Shown piece by piece: positions 24,748 to 31,328 of a stretch of DNA of 39,687 nt; the stretch's first letter is position 1, and each line of letters starts with the position of its first letter. The DNA lies in the IMG/VR virus record IMGVR_UViG_3300024518_003522, positions 1 through 39,687 of that record. One strand, 5' to 3'. Source of the DNA: a virus. The notes beneath the pieces are model-generated. The model ran no database searches. It was not told where the DNA came from and worked only from the letters and a program-made list of their open reading frames with translations. The translations under genes were made by a program, and so were the position numbers.

Positions 24748-24942
24748 ATGCAGAAACATCGAAATACAATTTTAGGTACAATAGTAATGCTGCTTGCAAT
24801 TATTGGAACTGTATTTGCTATGTCAGACAGATTTATTGCAAAAGCCACATTTGTTGAATTTAAAGAGCACGTTATTTACAGACTTGACAATATTGATAAT
24901 AAATTAGACCAAATTTTACTTAACAAGGGTGGAAAGGAGTGA
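24748..24942 (+). CDS. Small single-span membrane protein, 64 aa
   Basis: The ATG follows AAAGGAACTCCT. Residues 8-25 (ILGTIVMLLAIIGTVFAM) form one membrane span after a short basic N-terminus; the rest is an amphipathic or coiled-coil helix (FKEHVIYRLDNIDNKLDQIL). The layout fits a spanin-like, pinholin-like or other envelope factor. It sits at the end of the virion block near the lysis genes of the opposite strand. Confidence 0.65.
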   Translation: MQKHRNTILGTIVMLLAIIGTVFAMSDRFIAKATFVEFKEHVIYRLDNIDNKLDQILLNKGGKE

Positions 24943-24949
24943 TGAGTGT

Positions 24950-25177
24950 ATGTTCTTTAAAAGTGAACCAACACAGCCTCTTAAAAAGATACATTGCCCT
25001 GTTTGCACTAATCAATTCCTTGGATTTAAAAAGAAGGATGAATTAAAATCCTTCGAATGCCCTGAATGCAAAGCCACCCATTATTTCTATCCGGGGCGTA
25101 TTCATAGGCCTAATCGATCTGTACCACAATCCCAGAAGAAAGACACTAATTGTGGATGTGGTAGATGTGGCCGTTAA
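24950..25177 (+). CDS. Zinc-ribbon mini-protein, 75 aa
   Basis: I chose the ATG at 24950, ten bases after GGAG; a GTG at 24929 would lie inside the previous gene. CPVC and CPEC form a clear zinc ribbon in the first 45 residues, and the C-terminus ends CGCGRCGR, a second cysteine cluster. The rest is basic and Pro-rich. Function unknown, perhaps nucleic-acid binding. It is the last rightward gene and converges on the leftward block with one base between stops. Confidence 0.65.
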   Translation: MFFKSEPTQPLKKIHCPVCTNQFLGFKKKDELKSFECPECKATHYFYPGRIHRPNRSVPQSQKKDTNCGCGRCGR

Positions 25178-25184
25178 TCTACCA
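25159..25184. terminator. Stem-loop at the convergent gene ends
   Basis: TGGTAGAT (25159-25166) pairs perfectly with ATCTACCA (25177-25184) across a ten-base loop that contains the rightward stop; the leftward stop lies in the second arm. No U-tract follows on either strand, so intrinsic termination is unproven. Position between converging units suggests a bidirectional transcript end or RNA-stabilising hairpin. Confidence 0.4.
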
Positions 25185-25307
25185 TTCCTCCGTAAATATA
25201 TCTAATAACCATTGAAATATTCTCCAGCCTATATAAACTCCTAAACCTACAAAGACTGCAATCTTACCTAACCACAACAACCCTAATCCAATCTCAGTTA
25301 TAGTCAC
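25179..25307 (-). CDS. Small membrane protein, 42 aa, GTG start
   Basis: A GTG at 25305-25307 follows AAGGAATAAT and the frame closes with TAG at 25179-25181. The product has a long hydrophobic stretch (IGLGLLWLGKIAVFVGLGVYI) and an acidic end. It is downstream of the endolysin, so a lysis accessory role (antiholin, holin or spanin part) is possible. The short length and GTG start lower certainty. Confidence 0.5.
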   Translation of the reverse strand: MTITEIGLGLLWLGKIAVFVGLGVYIGWRIFQWLLDIFTEEW

Positions 25308-25343
25308 ATTATTCCTTCGTGACGGAAGTGCTTGTCACTATAC

Positions 25344-25847
25344 TCATTTTAGTCCTATATGAGGCATATCTTTAAGCTTCTTCCAATCTCCACCCCACTC
25401 TAATTTTATTCCAGTCTCCTTACTCACCTTCTTTATAATCTTACCTAATGGTTTATATAATGATACAGCCCAAGTAATACTATTTAAATACGGATCTTTT
25501 ACAGCCGCATCAAGTGCCTTGCTTGGATAATAATTATGCTTTCCTTTCTTCTTATATCCATCTGCATACGTAACTATTTTCCCCGGTTTTGTGCGCCCTT
25601 GTTCGTATATGGCCTTCTGTTTTTTGGGGTGCCTAAATACATCAGTAAGTACAAGAGTATATCCGGGTCGTTTTAACCTATATTGTTCACGTATTAATCT
25701 AAATGCAGTTTGTAATTTAGGATCAGCATCAGATAATTTACGAGAAGACTTCTTTGGTAGACCACGTAATAATTCTCTTGTTGCCTCTTTAGGAGACTTA
25801 TCAAACTTAAATAGTTCTTTTATCGCCTGTAATATCTCTTTTAACAT
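25344..25847 (-). CDS. M15-family peptidase endolysin (L-alanyl-D-glutamate peptidase type), 167 aa
   Basis: The ATG follows GGGAGGTAGTAG. Zinc ligands fit the VanY/M15C pattern: His104 and Asp113 in KHNYYPSKALD, and His163 in WGGDWKKLKDMPHIGL, with the family's LTDVFRHPKKQ and YEQGRTKPG elements before. The enzyme would cut peptide links in peptidoglycan at lysis. There is no signal peptide, so it needs a holin; several small membrane proteins lie within 2 kb. It overlaps the upstream Cys/His gene by 41 bases. Confidence 0.88.
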   Translation of the reverse strand: MLKEILQAIKELFKFDKSPKEATRELLRGLPKKSSRKLSDADPKLQTAFRLIREQYRLKRPGYTLVLTDVFRHPKKQKAIYEQGRTKPGKIVTYADGYKKKGKHNYYPSKALDAAVKDPYLNSITWAVSLYKPLGKIIKKVSKETGIKLEWGGDWKKLKDMPHIGLK

Positions 25848-26001
25848 CTACTACCTCCCGTTTATAACTTTCATGTGCACAACAACCCTCGCAGGCATGC
25901 ACTCCTCGACCATGTCCTACTCCATGAGGACAAGCAAATTCTATCTTTAACCATCTATTCTGTGGCCATTTCCAATTCTCTAAATCTACTTTATCCACCA
26001 T
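25807..26001 (-). CDS. Cys/His-rich protein before the endolysin, 64 aa
   Basis: The ATG at 26001, behind GGGAGACATT, is preferred to a TTG at 26037. The centre CPHGVGHGRGVHACEGCCAH packs four Cys and four His, a strong metal-binding pattern. The rest is charged. It overlaps the genes on both sides. Similar short CPHG proteins occur near phage endolysins, but I know no function. Confidence 0.6.
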   Translation of the reverse strand: MVDKVDLENWKWPQNRWLKIEFACPHGVGHGRGVHACEGCCAHESYKREVVDVKRDITGDKRTI

Positions 26002-26135
26002 AATAATGTCTCCCACGCTGTCCAGAATATAAGCCAACCTAATATTAATACACCTTCTAGTGTAATTTTATTCTGGTATTGAAACTTACCAGTATTTAAA
26101 TGTACTTTACCTTTCTTTGTTATTTTTATTAGCAT
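25986..26135 (-). CDS. Small membrane protein, 49 aa
   Basis: The ATG at 26133-26135 has a strong AGAGGAGGGAAGCT site and the frame closes with TAG at 25986-25988. After a basic first half (MLIKITKKGKVHLNTGK), the C-terminus is a Trp-rich membrane helix (VLILGWLIFWTAWETLLWW). This N-in or interfacial topology next to the endolysin suggests a holin or lysis helper. Confidence 0.6.
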   Translation of the reverse strand: MLIKITKKGKVHLNTGKFQYQNKITLEGVLILGWLIFWTAWETLLWWIK

Positions 26136-26157
26136 AGCTTCCCTCCTCTAAAAACAA

Positions 26158-26658
26158 CTATTCAAAATTCCCTCCAATGTACAGCTTGGGTTTATATATT
26201 TTATCACTATCTCTTATCCATCCTAAATACCCAGCAAACATCTTTTTAATTCCAAAATTGCTCTTATACTTTGGGTATTTAACCACATCTTTCTCTCTCC
26301 AAATAATACTCCAATGTATTCCTAATGGCCACATAAGAGCAAAATGCCAGCGCGTCCAAGGCTGAATACGAGATAAATAATATTCATAACTTTTAGCGAA
26401 TATATTTAAACTTTTTATTCTCCAAGTAACGATATCCCATACCTTACTTCCATCTGTATTTTCTACCCTCCAATCTCCCTCTCCTCGAATAGCAAATAAA
26501 GTCATAGGAATTTCTCTCCATTTCCAGAACGACGACGCAGGAATCACTCTAGGTCCTCCAGTTAATGGCACTTGAATATATTTAAATACCCATCTCTTCC
26601 ACCAGACATCATTGTCTTTGCCCAGCTTATACTTCTTTGGATAGGCAGACCAAGGCAT
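26158..26658 (-). CDS. Tryptophan-rich hypothetical protein, 166 aa
   Basis: The product carries many Trp residues (VWWKRWVFKYIQ; SSFWKWREIP; HWSIIWREK) and an RGEGDWR motif. No catalytic signature is recognised, and hydrophobic parts are too short to be sure spans. It starts at the stop of the upstream gene. Trp-rich, basic composition suggests membrane-surface association; its location within the lysis region fits this. Confidence 0.6.
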   Translation of the reverse strand: MPWSAYPKKYKLGKDNDVWWKRWVFKYIQVPLTGGPRVIPASSFWKWREIPMTLFAIRGEGDWRVENTDGSKVWDIVTWRIKSLNIFAKSYEYYLSRIQPWTRWHFALMWPLGIHWSIIWREKDVVKYPKYKSNFGIKKMFAGYLGWIRDSDKIYKPKLYIGGNFE

Positions 26659-26933
26659 TATTTTATCTCCTCACATCGAGTAGGATCAATATCAACTTTC
26701 ATTCCTTCAGGCACAGTACTAATTACCACATCATAACAAGGACAATTAAGTTCAGTGGCAAATGCAGCGTGTTGAAAAGCTGTCATTATTAACTTGGATG
26801 CTTTAAGATTATATTGCTCCTGCATAGCCTCTTTTGTAGGCACTTCATATTTAGGTTTAGTCTCACCATACCCCAATAACATATACCCTAATACACTAAA
26901 TAAAATAATAGCTACTATAGTTTTAATCTTCAT
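26658..26933 (-). CDS. Exported or membrane-anchored small protein, 91 aa
   Basis: The N-terminus (MKIKTIVAIILFSVLGYMLLGYG) is a signal peptide or anchor; no lipobox Cys is present. The mature part is helical, then has a CPC motif and a beta hairpin ending in CEE, perhaps one disulphide. It could be a periplasmic lysis or superinfection factor. ATGA overlap with the upstream gene. Confidence 0.6.
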   Translation of the reverse strand: MKIKTIVAIILFSVLGYMLLGYGETKPKYEVPTKEAMQEQYNLKASKLIMTAFQHAAFATELNCPCYDVVISTVPEGMKVDIDPTRCEEIK

Positions 26934-27082
26934 ACATCCCCTTTAAACTTTGCTAACATCCTCTCCAATGCTTCAATAACTTCTTGGTCTTTAAATATCT
27001 TTCTTTGTACAAACCATCTCATTATGTACATTTCGAATTCATTTAAGAATATCTCTTCTCCTGATATTGGTGCCATATGCAT
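26930..27082 (-). CDS. Small hypothetical protein, 50 aa
   Basis: The ATG at 27080-27082 follows AGGGAGGTAAT, and the TGA at 26930-26932 overlaps the next ATG. The product begins MHMAPISGEEIFLNEFEMYI and is helical, amphipathic and soluble. Found by reading the strand; the ribosome site and ATGA junction support it. No family known. Confidence 0.6.
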   Translation of the reverse strand: MHMAPISGEEIFLNEFEMYIMRWFVQRKIFKDQEVIEALERMLAKFKGDV

Positions 27083-27083
27083 A

Positions 27084-27236
27084 TTACCTCCCTGAATAAT
27101 GTGTTAATAACAAGCCACTAATCAAACATAAAACTACTACTGTGTAATAAATAGGATCTCCAAATATGAACTTAATCTTTAATCCTAAATATACAAAGAC
27201 TCCTACTGTTAGAAACCCTAGTATTTCATTTAACAT
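27084..27236 (-). CDS. Two-span membrane protein, holin candidate, 50 aa
   Basis: The ATG at 27234-27236 has AAAGGA seven bases upstream. Two hydrophobic segments (ILGFLTVGVFVYLGL and YYTVVVLCLISGLLL) flank a short charged loop KIKFIFGDP, the plan of small class II holins. It lies 1.2 kb upstream of the endolysin in the same unit. Other holin candidates exist (29936-30157, 34273-34437), so assignment is tentative. Confidence 0.55.
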   Translation of the reverse strand: MLNEILGFLTVGVFVYLGLKIKFIFGDPIYYTVVVLCLISGLLLTHYSGR

Positions 27237-27387
27237 GCCATTTCCTTTTAATCATTTTAAATCTCATTGTTAAATTAAACTTCTTTAATACTTCTAATAC
27301 ATCTATAATACTAATAGATGCAGCTTCTGAATCTATAACTTTTTGAATGGCCCGTATAATTTTATTTCTTAATTTAAGTTTTGTCAT
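27226..27387 (-). CDS. Small basic hypothetical protein, 53 aa
   Basis: The ATG at 27385-27387 lacks a clear ribosome site and lies just after an inverted repeat. The product begins MTKLKLRNKIIRAIQKVIDS, is basic and helical, and its end overlaps the next gene by 11 bases. It may be controlled by the structures upstream. Confidence 0.45.
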   Translation of the reverse strand: MTKLKLRNKIIRAIQKVIDSEAASISIIDVLEVLKKFNLTMRFKMIKRKWHVK

Positions 27388-27395
27388 AATCTATA

Positions 27396-27422
27396 GTTTA
27401 TAGTTGATAGTTTACTATAAAC
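27396..27422. repeat. Perfect 9-bp inverted repeat
   Basis: GTTTATAGT (27396-27404) and ACTATAAAC (27414-27422) flank a nine-base spacer TGATAGTTT. The ATAGTTT-like motif also repeats inside. It lies immediately before the ATG of a small gene and after a structured RNA, so it may be an operator or part of that RNA's fold. Confidence 0.5.
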
Positions 27423-27424
27423 TT

Positions 27425-27552
27425 TCTTTAAATTGGCTTAGAGAGTTTCCACACTCCCTGACGACCAAAGCTAAGCCGTAATCCCATGGTAGGGGGATTA
27501 AGCCGTCCACCAGAAATTTCCAGAAGACGGCGATCTAAGACCCGAAGGTCGA
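27425..27552 (-). ncRNA. Candidate structured intergenic RNA with four hairpins
   Basis: Starting at the TAA of the upstream gene, leftward-strand RNA would form GACC-UUCG-GGUC (27539-27550), a GCCGTC/GACGGC stem (27526-27531 with 27502-27507), a perfect 7-bp TAATCCC/GGGATTA hairpin (27479-27500), and a 7-bp GGCTTAG/CTAAGCC stem (27471-27477 with 27435-27441) containing an inner GGGAGT/ACTCTC hairpin. The UUCG tetraloop and a G-U pair exist only on this strand. No gene fits here. The class is unknown; it may be a processed sRNA or mRNA-stabilising 3' element. Confidence 0.5.
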
Positions 27553-28161
27553 TTAAAATCTTGTTCTAACACCAAATACCGGATCTATATTAGTGTCAAC
27601 TCCACCCCAAAAGCCTGTACCAGGCATCCATCTCCAATGTGGACTATAAACGATGCCTAGGTGTCCTCTAATTGAGGCTAGATCTCTACGCATAGCAGAG
27701 GTTGTAATGCCCCCTGTAAGACCCCAGCGCTTCCAATAAGCGTATTGTACGTCTCCGCCTAACCTAAGACCATCTGCAGCTCCTATAACTAATCCTGGCT
27801 CGAATGTGAGGCCTTTAGTGGGGATATCCATATCAATCTTTCCATCCTTAAGTTCGGTGAATGTAGCCTTTCTAATGCCAGTATATACCTTAGTTTCCTT
27901 ATCCTTTTGTTGAATGATAAGTTGATCCCTTAATAAATCCACTATAAGTCTCGCAACTTGATCTTCTTTTAAAGGAGTCTTGGCATCTACATGTTTTGCC
28001 GTTGATTTGTCGGCCCGCCAGGACGCATACTGAAGAGTAAAAGTAATGGCTAGAAGTATCATAAGGCCTGTGTAAAAGGACTCTCTTATGCGTAAACCCT
28101 CAAATAATTTGAGGATTAATGATTTTGTTTTGCGTTTAATTCGTTTTTTTATTCGTTTCAC
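27553..28161 (-). CDS. Membrane-anchored protein with beta-rich C-terminus, 202 aa
   Basis: The start is GTG at 28159-28161 behind AGGAGGAAGAATA. A very basic N-terminus (MKRIKKRIKRKTKSLILK) precedes one membrane span (GLMILLAITFTLQYASW), so the rest is probably periplasmic. Residues about 130-202 alternate like a beta sheet or barrel (LVIGAADGLRLGGDVQYAYW). It may be an envelope protein active in infection or exclusion. No family recognised. Confidence 0.6.
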   Translation of the reverse strand: MKRIKKRIKRKTKSLILKLFEGLRIRESFYTGLMILLAITFTLQYASWRADKSTAKHVDAKTPLKEDQVARLIVDLLRDQLIIQQKDKETKVYTGIRKATFTELKDGKIDMDIPTKGLTFEPGLVIGAADGLRLGGDVQYAYWKRWGLTGGITTSAMRRDLASIRGHLGIVYSPHWRWMPGTGFWGGVDTNIDPVFGVRTRF

Positions 28162-28582
28162 TATTCTTCCTCCTCTTCCTGTGGGATTCGAGAGCTTCTT
28201 TAATTACTCTTCGCTCAGTTTCAGAAACGATATAAGCATTTTTAAGTACTTCAATATCTCTTTTTAACTCCTCGTTGTGTCGGCGTTCGGATTCATGTGC
28301 ATCAATTTCTTTTGAAAGTGCGTCTCTTGTTATTTTTAATCGGCTTTTAATTTCTTCATGCATGTATTTTGAGGTGACCCAATCTTTATTTGGGCGTTTA
28401 TTTTTTTCTTCATCCCTCACCTCCTGGGCGAAGCGGGCGATTTCTTCTTTAAGTCGAACACAAGTGCAGACATTAGCACGACTAAATACAGCTATTACTT
28501 CTGCCCTCTCCACCAAATCGGAGTCGACTTCATCGATCCGAGCCGTCGTTTCACGACTATCCTTATCCGGTTCTTTGGTCAT
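28136..28582 (-). CDS. Coiled-coil protein, 148 aa, paralogue of the gene at 28709-29305
   Basis: The ATG overlaps the upstream stop (ATGA). The product is a long charged coiled coil, with RFAQEVRDEEKNKR, ESERRHNEELKRD and REALESHRKRRK-like blocks (here KEALESHRKRRKNS) that are shared in order with the gene at 28709-29305. I infer tandem duplication and divergence. The function is unknown; it overlaps the downstream membrane protein by 26 bases and may be its partner. Confidence 0.65.
   Translation of the reverse strand: MTKEPDKDSRETTARIDEVDSDLVERAEVIAVFSRANVCTCVRLKEEIARFAQEVRDEEKNKRPNKDWVTSKYMHEEIKSRLKITRDALSKEIDAHESERRHNEELKRDIEVLKNAYIVSETERRVIKEALESHRKRRKNSETNKKTN
28171..28199. repeat. 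Direct repeat copy A, 29 bp
   Basis: This 29-base stretch recurs exactly at 28726-28754. Both copies encode the C-terminal ALESHRKRR region of the two paralogous coiled-coil genes, and both provide the AGGAAGAGGA-type ribosome region for the next gene. It marks the duplication unit. Confidence 0.8.
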
Positions 28583-28719
28583 TCAACAGCTCCGTGTTCC
28601 GGATCTAAATAACTTAAACAGAGATGGCACTGACATTCCCAGTCACTCATACAATCCGGGTGTTCTTCAAAAAATTGAGAAACAAAAAACCATGGAATAT
28701 GGAATAATTTATAAATCAT
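28579..28719 (-). CDS. Small Cys-containing protein, 46 aa
   Basis: I chose the ATG at 28719 behind AGGAGAAGGC instead of a longer start at 28794. The product begins MIYKLFHIPWFFVSQFFEEH, a hydrophobic aromatic segment, then CMSDWECQCHLC, a possible metal site. It lies between the two coiled-coil paralogues. Confidence 0.5.
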   Translation of the reverse strand: MIYKLFHIPWFFVSQFFEEHPDCMSDWECQCHLCLSYLDPEHGAVE

Positions 28720-29305
28720 GCCTTCTCCTCTTCCTGTGGGATTCGAGAGCTTCTCTTGTAAAACACCAATCACATTTTCTGACAGCCCCAGCACTCCCTG
28801 GAATCAAACGACAACTACAAGGCTGATTTTCAAATAGCTTTAACACTTCCACCAACTCATCCGCGTGTCGGCGCTCGGATTCTAATTCTTTTGCTGTATC
28901 CATTACTTTCTTTTTAAGATATGGCATGATTTCAATATCTGCTTTGTTTTTATCCCTCTGAGAATCACGTACCTCCTGGGCAAAACGGACCAATACCATA
29001 ACATTAGACTCAACCATGTTCTTACCTGGATCAAATACAATATCTCTTAAATACCTTTCCTTCGCCATCTCTACAAGATCTTTATCAACATCATGTTTAA
29101 TTATTTTATTGTTAAACATAACCCTCGAATCTAAATGTTGATTTCTGATTTCTTTGATTTCGTCCTCTTTGGTCATTATTCCCCCCTTCTCCTCCCATTC
29201 CACCAATTGCTTTAGAGTCATACCGCAAATCCGACATATTTCACAATTATCCCTTGGCCACCACTCATGTAAAACCCATCCTGGCTTCTCATGCGGTCTT
29301 TTCAA
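28709..29305 (-). CDS. Coiled-coil and cysteine-motif protein, 198 aa, paralogue of 28136-28582
   Basis: The start is TTG at 29303-29305 behind AGGAGGAAAG. The N-terminus has CEICRICG, a probable zinc knuckle, and the C-terminal part CSCRL...CDWC. Between them is a helical region that repeats the RFAQEVRD, ESERRHADEL and REALESHRKRR blocks of the downstream paralogue. A short GTAAAC-GAA-GTTTAC hairpin precedes the ribosome site. Function unknown. Confidence 0.65.
   Translation of the reverse strand: MKRPHEKPGWVLHEWWPRDNCEICRICGMTLKQLVEWEEKGGIMTKEDEIKEIRNQHLDSRVMFNNKIIKHDVDKDLVEMAKERYLRDIVFDPGKNMVESNVMVLVRFAQEVRDSQRDKNKADIEIMPYLKKKVMDTAKELESERRHADELVEVLKLFENQPCSCRLIPGSAGAVRKCDWCFTREALESHRKRRRHDL
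28726..28754. repeat. Direct repeat copy B, 29 bp
   Basis: Exact second copy of 28171-28199, at the 3' end of the other paralogue. The two copies are 555 bases apart in the same orientation and could recombine to delete one paralogue. Confidence 0.8.
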
Positions 29306-29351
29306 CTTTCCTCCTCGTATAGTAAACTTCGTTTACGGCCTGAAAAGAAGC

Positions 29352-29576
29352 TCATGCGTCCTTTTCATAGTTCGCCAAAGCTTTCAAAATAATAGTTATA
29401 AAATGTTTTCGATTAATTTTCTTAAGTGCTTGCATATCTACTCCTATTAAATCCAATGCTTTTACTAGTCTCTGCGCCTTCTCATAAGCTTCGAGATAGC
29501 CTTGGGCAATCATAGCTTCTAAGCAATTATGTGGAGAATCGCCTGTTTGTAATTTCCTTACTTGTTTTATATTCAT
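29352..29576 (-). CDS. Small hypothetical protein, 74 aa
   Basis: The ATG at 29576 has GGAGGG upstream and overlaps the previous stop in TCATGA. The product begins MNIKQVRKLQTGDSPHNCLE and is helical with no domain recognised. Confidence 0.6.
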   Translation of the reverse strand: MNIKQVRKLQTGDSPHNCLEAMIAQGYLEAYEKAQRLVKALDLIGVDMQALKKINRKHFITIILKALANYEKDA

Positions 29577-29695
29577 GATGTTTCTACCCTCCATTGTTCT
29601 AAACATCCATCACAGATATACCCTTGATCCACAGCGGATACTACCTCTGTTTGATTTGATATATTCTGTTTACATTCATTACAAATAAATTCCAT
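29573..29695 (-). CDS. Zinc-finger mini-protein, 40 aa
   Basis: The ATG at 29693-29695 follows AGAGGATGAGCGTTAGCGATT; the frame ends with TGA at 29573-29575. CNEC (5-8) and CDGC (28-31) are two CxxC pairs at zinc-ribbon spacing. The sequence before the ATG resembles the 3' half of the double-hairpin element at 34979-35015 (AGCG-TAGCGA-TATG). Function unknown. Confidence 0.55.
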   Translation of the reverse strand: MEFICNECKQNISNQTEVVSAVDQGYICDGCLEQWRVETS

Positions 29696-29700
29696 AATCG

Positions 29701-29934
29701 CTAACGCTCATCCTCTTGTTTAATATCTAATATTTTAAACCCTTGCTTTTGTTTAGCATCTTTCCATTCTTGTATAGTTTTCTTAGTATCGAATACCGCA
29801 GACATCTTTCCTTCTTCTGCCATTGTCATTAGAAGGTTATGACATTCTTCTTCAGTAGTTAATCCCATTTCATCTCTACGACGATAAAATTCAGCCACAT
29901 ATTCATGCTCTTTAAATTGAAATCCAGTTGTCAT
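29701..29934 (-). CDS. Small hypothetical protein, 77 aa
   Basis: The product begins MTTGFQFKEHEYVAEFYRRR and is acidic and helical with no motif recognised. Its ATG begins two bases after the upstream membrane protein's stop region, with only a weak GAAGAA ribosome site, so coupling is likely. Confidence 0.6.
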   Translation of the reverse strand: MTTGFQFKEHEYVAEFYRRRDEMGLTTEEECHNLLMTMAEEGKMSAVFDTKKTIQEWKDAKQKQGFKILDIKQEDER

Positions 29935-29935
29935 A

Positions 29936-30157
29936 TTATTTCTTCTTTTTTATCCATTCTACCGTTGCGTGTATAATTTTAGCTGCTACATTGGTTGCCA
30001 TAAAAGCCACTATAACATCTCTATTAGTGGTGATAAACTCACTGCCTGATACTTTACCTAAGAATAACAAGGTTAATGTTACAGCCATAAATAGCACACC
30101 CATTGAGAGCTTACGGAAACCATTCAAAAATTGAATCATCTCTTTAATCTTTGACAT
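29936..30157 (-). CDS. Two-span membrane protein, holin candidate, 73 aa
   Basis: The ATG at 30157 has GAGGTGG six bases upstream; the TTG at 30163 is too close to that site. Two membrane segments (MGVLFMAVTLTLLFLGKV and VIVAFMATNVAAKIIHATV) and a very basic tail EWIKKKK match small phage holins. Size and charge pattern make it a better holin candidate than the 50-aa protein at 27084-27236, though it is farther from the endolysin. Confidence 0.6.
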   Translation of the reverse strand: MSKIKEMIQFLNGFRKLSMGVLFMAVTLTLLFLGKVSGSEFITTNRDVIVAFMATNVAAKIIHATVEWIKKKK

Positions 30158-30293
30158 ACTCAACCACCTCTTTAGCTTTTATCAGCCCAGCTAAATATCC
30201 TCGATAAAATGAATCTCTAAGTTGATCTTCAGAGCCAGGGTCACTTAAAGTTGTTTTAGTCTTAGCATTTCTAATAAGATCATCTAGTGTCAT
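30144..30293 (-). CDS. Small hypothetical protein, 49 aa
   Basis: The ATG at 30291-30293 has AAGAGGGGTAAAAAT upstream and overlaps the previous stop (ATGA). The product begins MTLDDLIRNAKTKTTLSDPG, with LRDSFYRGYLAGLIKAKEVV, an amphipathic helix. Found by reading the strand. Overlaps the next gene by 14 bases. Confidence 0.6.
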   Translation of the reverse strand: MTLDDLIRNAKTKTTLSDPGSEDQLRDSFYRGYLAGLIKAKEVVEYVKD

Positions 30294-31027
30294 ATTTTTA
30301 CCCCTCTTTGCCATGATCCACATTTAGGGCAGGCGTGTTGTTTGTATTTATACTTTTTAGTCTTTCTTGGTTGACCCTCTCTCATGGCTCCTTCATACCC
30401 ACATGTTCCACATTCATAGGATTCATCTGTCATATTATAGACCTTCGGAAAACTCTCTGGGGCCCATGCTCTTAACTTTAAATACAACTCTTCCATAGAT
30501 AGTACATCTTCTCGATTATACTGTTTCATTTCTTTCCAAGCATTCTTATTACCTGCTCGACATTCAATCCATAGTTTCATACCAGCAAACTTTTGATGTA
30601 ATAGTTTTACGTGTCTTTGGCATAATTTACTAGTAAGATAGGCTAAACTTTTCGAGGTGAAATCGGCAACAATTTTCACTAATCGGTATAAATCATAATG
30701 TCGATAAGGAGATGGGGGCGTCATTTCATAGTATATCATTCTTGCATTAATTCGTTTCGCATCAAATATAGTCCCATTTTGTGTAATTACTATTTCAGCT
30801 TCATTTAAAAGTTTCCATAATTTATCCAATATCTCTTTTTCTTTTGATTCTTTTTTAGCCTCTTCATATATTACCTTATTAGCTCCCAACCATTTGGCTG
30901 TATAACAAAGGAGTCTCCAATCTTCAGCTATTTGGTCTGAACGAATTACTTGTTTACCTAATCGAAATATATAAGCTAGCATAACGGACGTCTCTATATC
31001 CAGACAAAGAACTTTATTTGACTTCAT
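30290..31027 (-). CDS. DEDDy 3'-5' exonuclease with C-terminal zinc ribbon, 245 aa
   Basis: The ATG at 31027 follows AAGGAGAAAAA; the longer frame runs into the HNH gene. Exonuclease residues are in order: Asp10 and Glu12 (VLCLDIETS), Asp89 (TQNGTIFDAKRI), and Tyr170/Asp174 (YNREDVLSMEELY), giving a complete DEDDy set like RNase_H_2/YprB or proofreading domains. The C-terminus has CGTCG and CPKCG, a zinc ribbon. It likely trims DNA during replication or recombination. It is separate from the polymerase, which has its own exonuclease domain. Confidence 0.78.
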   Translation of the reverse strand: MKSNKVLCLDIETSVMLAYIFRLGKQVIRSDQIAEDWRLLCYTAKWLGANKVIYEEAKKESKEKEILDKLWKLLNEAEIVITQNGTIFDAKRINARMIYYEMTPPSPYRHYDLYRLVKIVADFTSKSLAYLTSKLCQRHVKLLHQKFAGMKLWIECRAGNKNAWKEMKQYNREDVLSMEELYLKLRAWAPESFPKVYNMTDESYECGTCGYEGAMREGQPRKTKKYKYKQHACPKCGSWQRGVKI

Positions 31028-31328
31028 TTTTTCTCCTTTTTCGTTCAGCATCTGTTTTTTTCTTGTGACAGGGCTTACATAATGCTTGACAACCAAAATA
31101 AAACATGCGAAATATATAATTTGAAAAATTGTAGGAGACTCTAGGATAAGGTCCCATGGGTTTAATATGATCAATCTGGAGTTTTCTTCTTTTTTTACAT
31201 TTTTCACATTTGACTTTATCAATACGCCTATTTTCTCCATATTGAAACCATCTACGACGTATATCTCTAGCAATCATCATATACGCTCTATCAGTTCCGT
31301 GTATTCTTTTCTTACTCTTTCTCAACAT
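31014..31328 (-). CDS. HNH endonuclease, 104 aa
   Basis: The ATG at 31328 follows AAGGTGGAAA. The HNH core is CEKCKKRRKLQIDHIKPMG followed by CKPCHKKKT, with two CxxC zinc pairs and the catalytic DH. Such stand-alone HNH enzymes are often homing endonucleases or help packaging. Its location beside the replication genes, not the terminase, favours a homing-type role. Overlaps both neighbours by about 15 bases. Confidence 0.78.
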   Translation of the reverse strand: MLRKSKKRIHGTDRAYMMIARDIRRRWFQYGENRRIDKVKCEKCKKRRKLQIDHIKPMGPYPRVSYNFSNYIFRMFYFGCQALCKPCHKKKTDAERKRRKNEVK

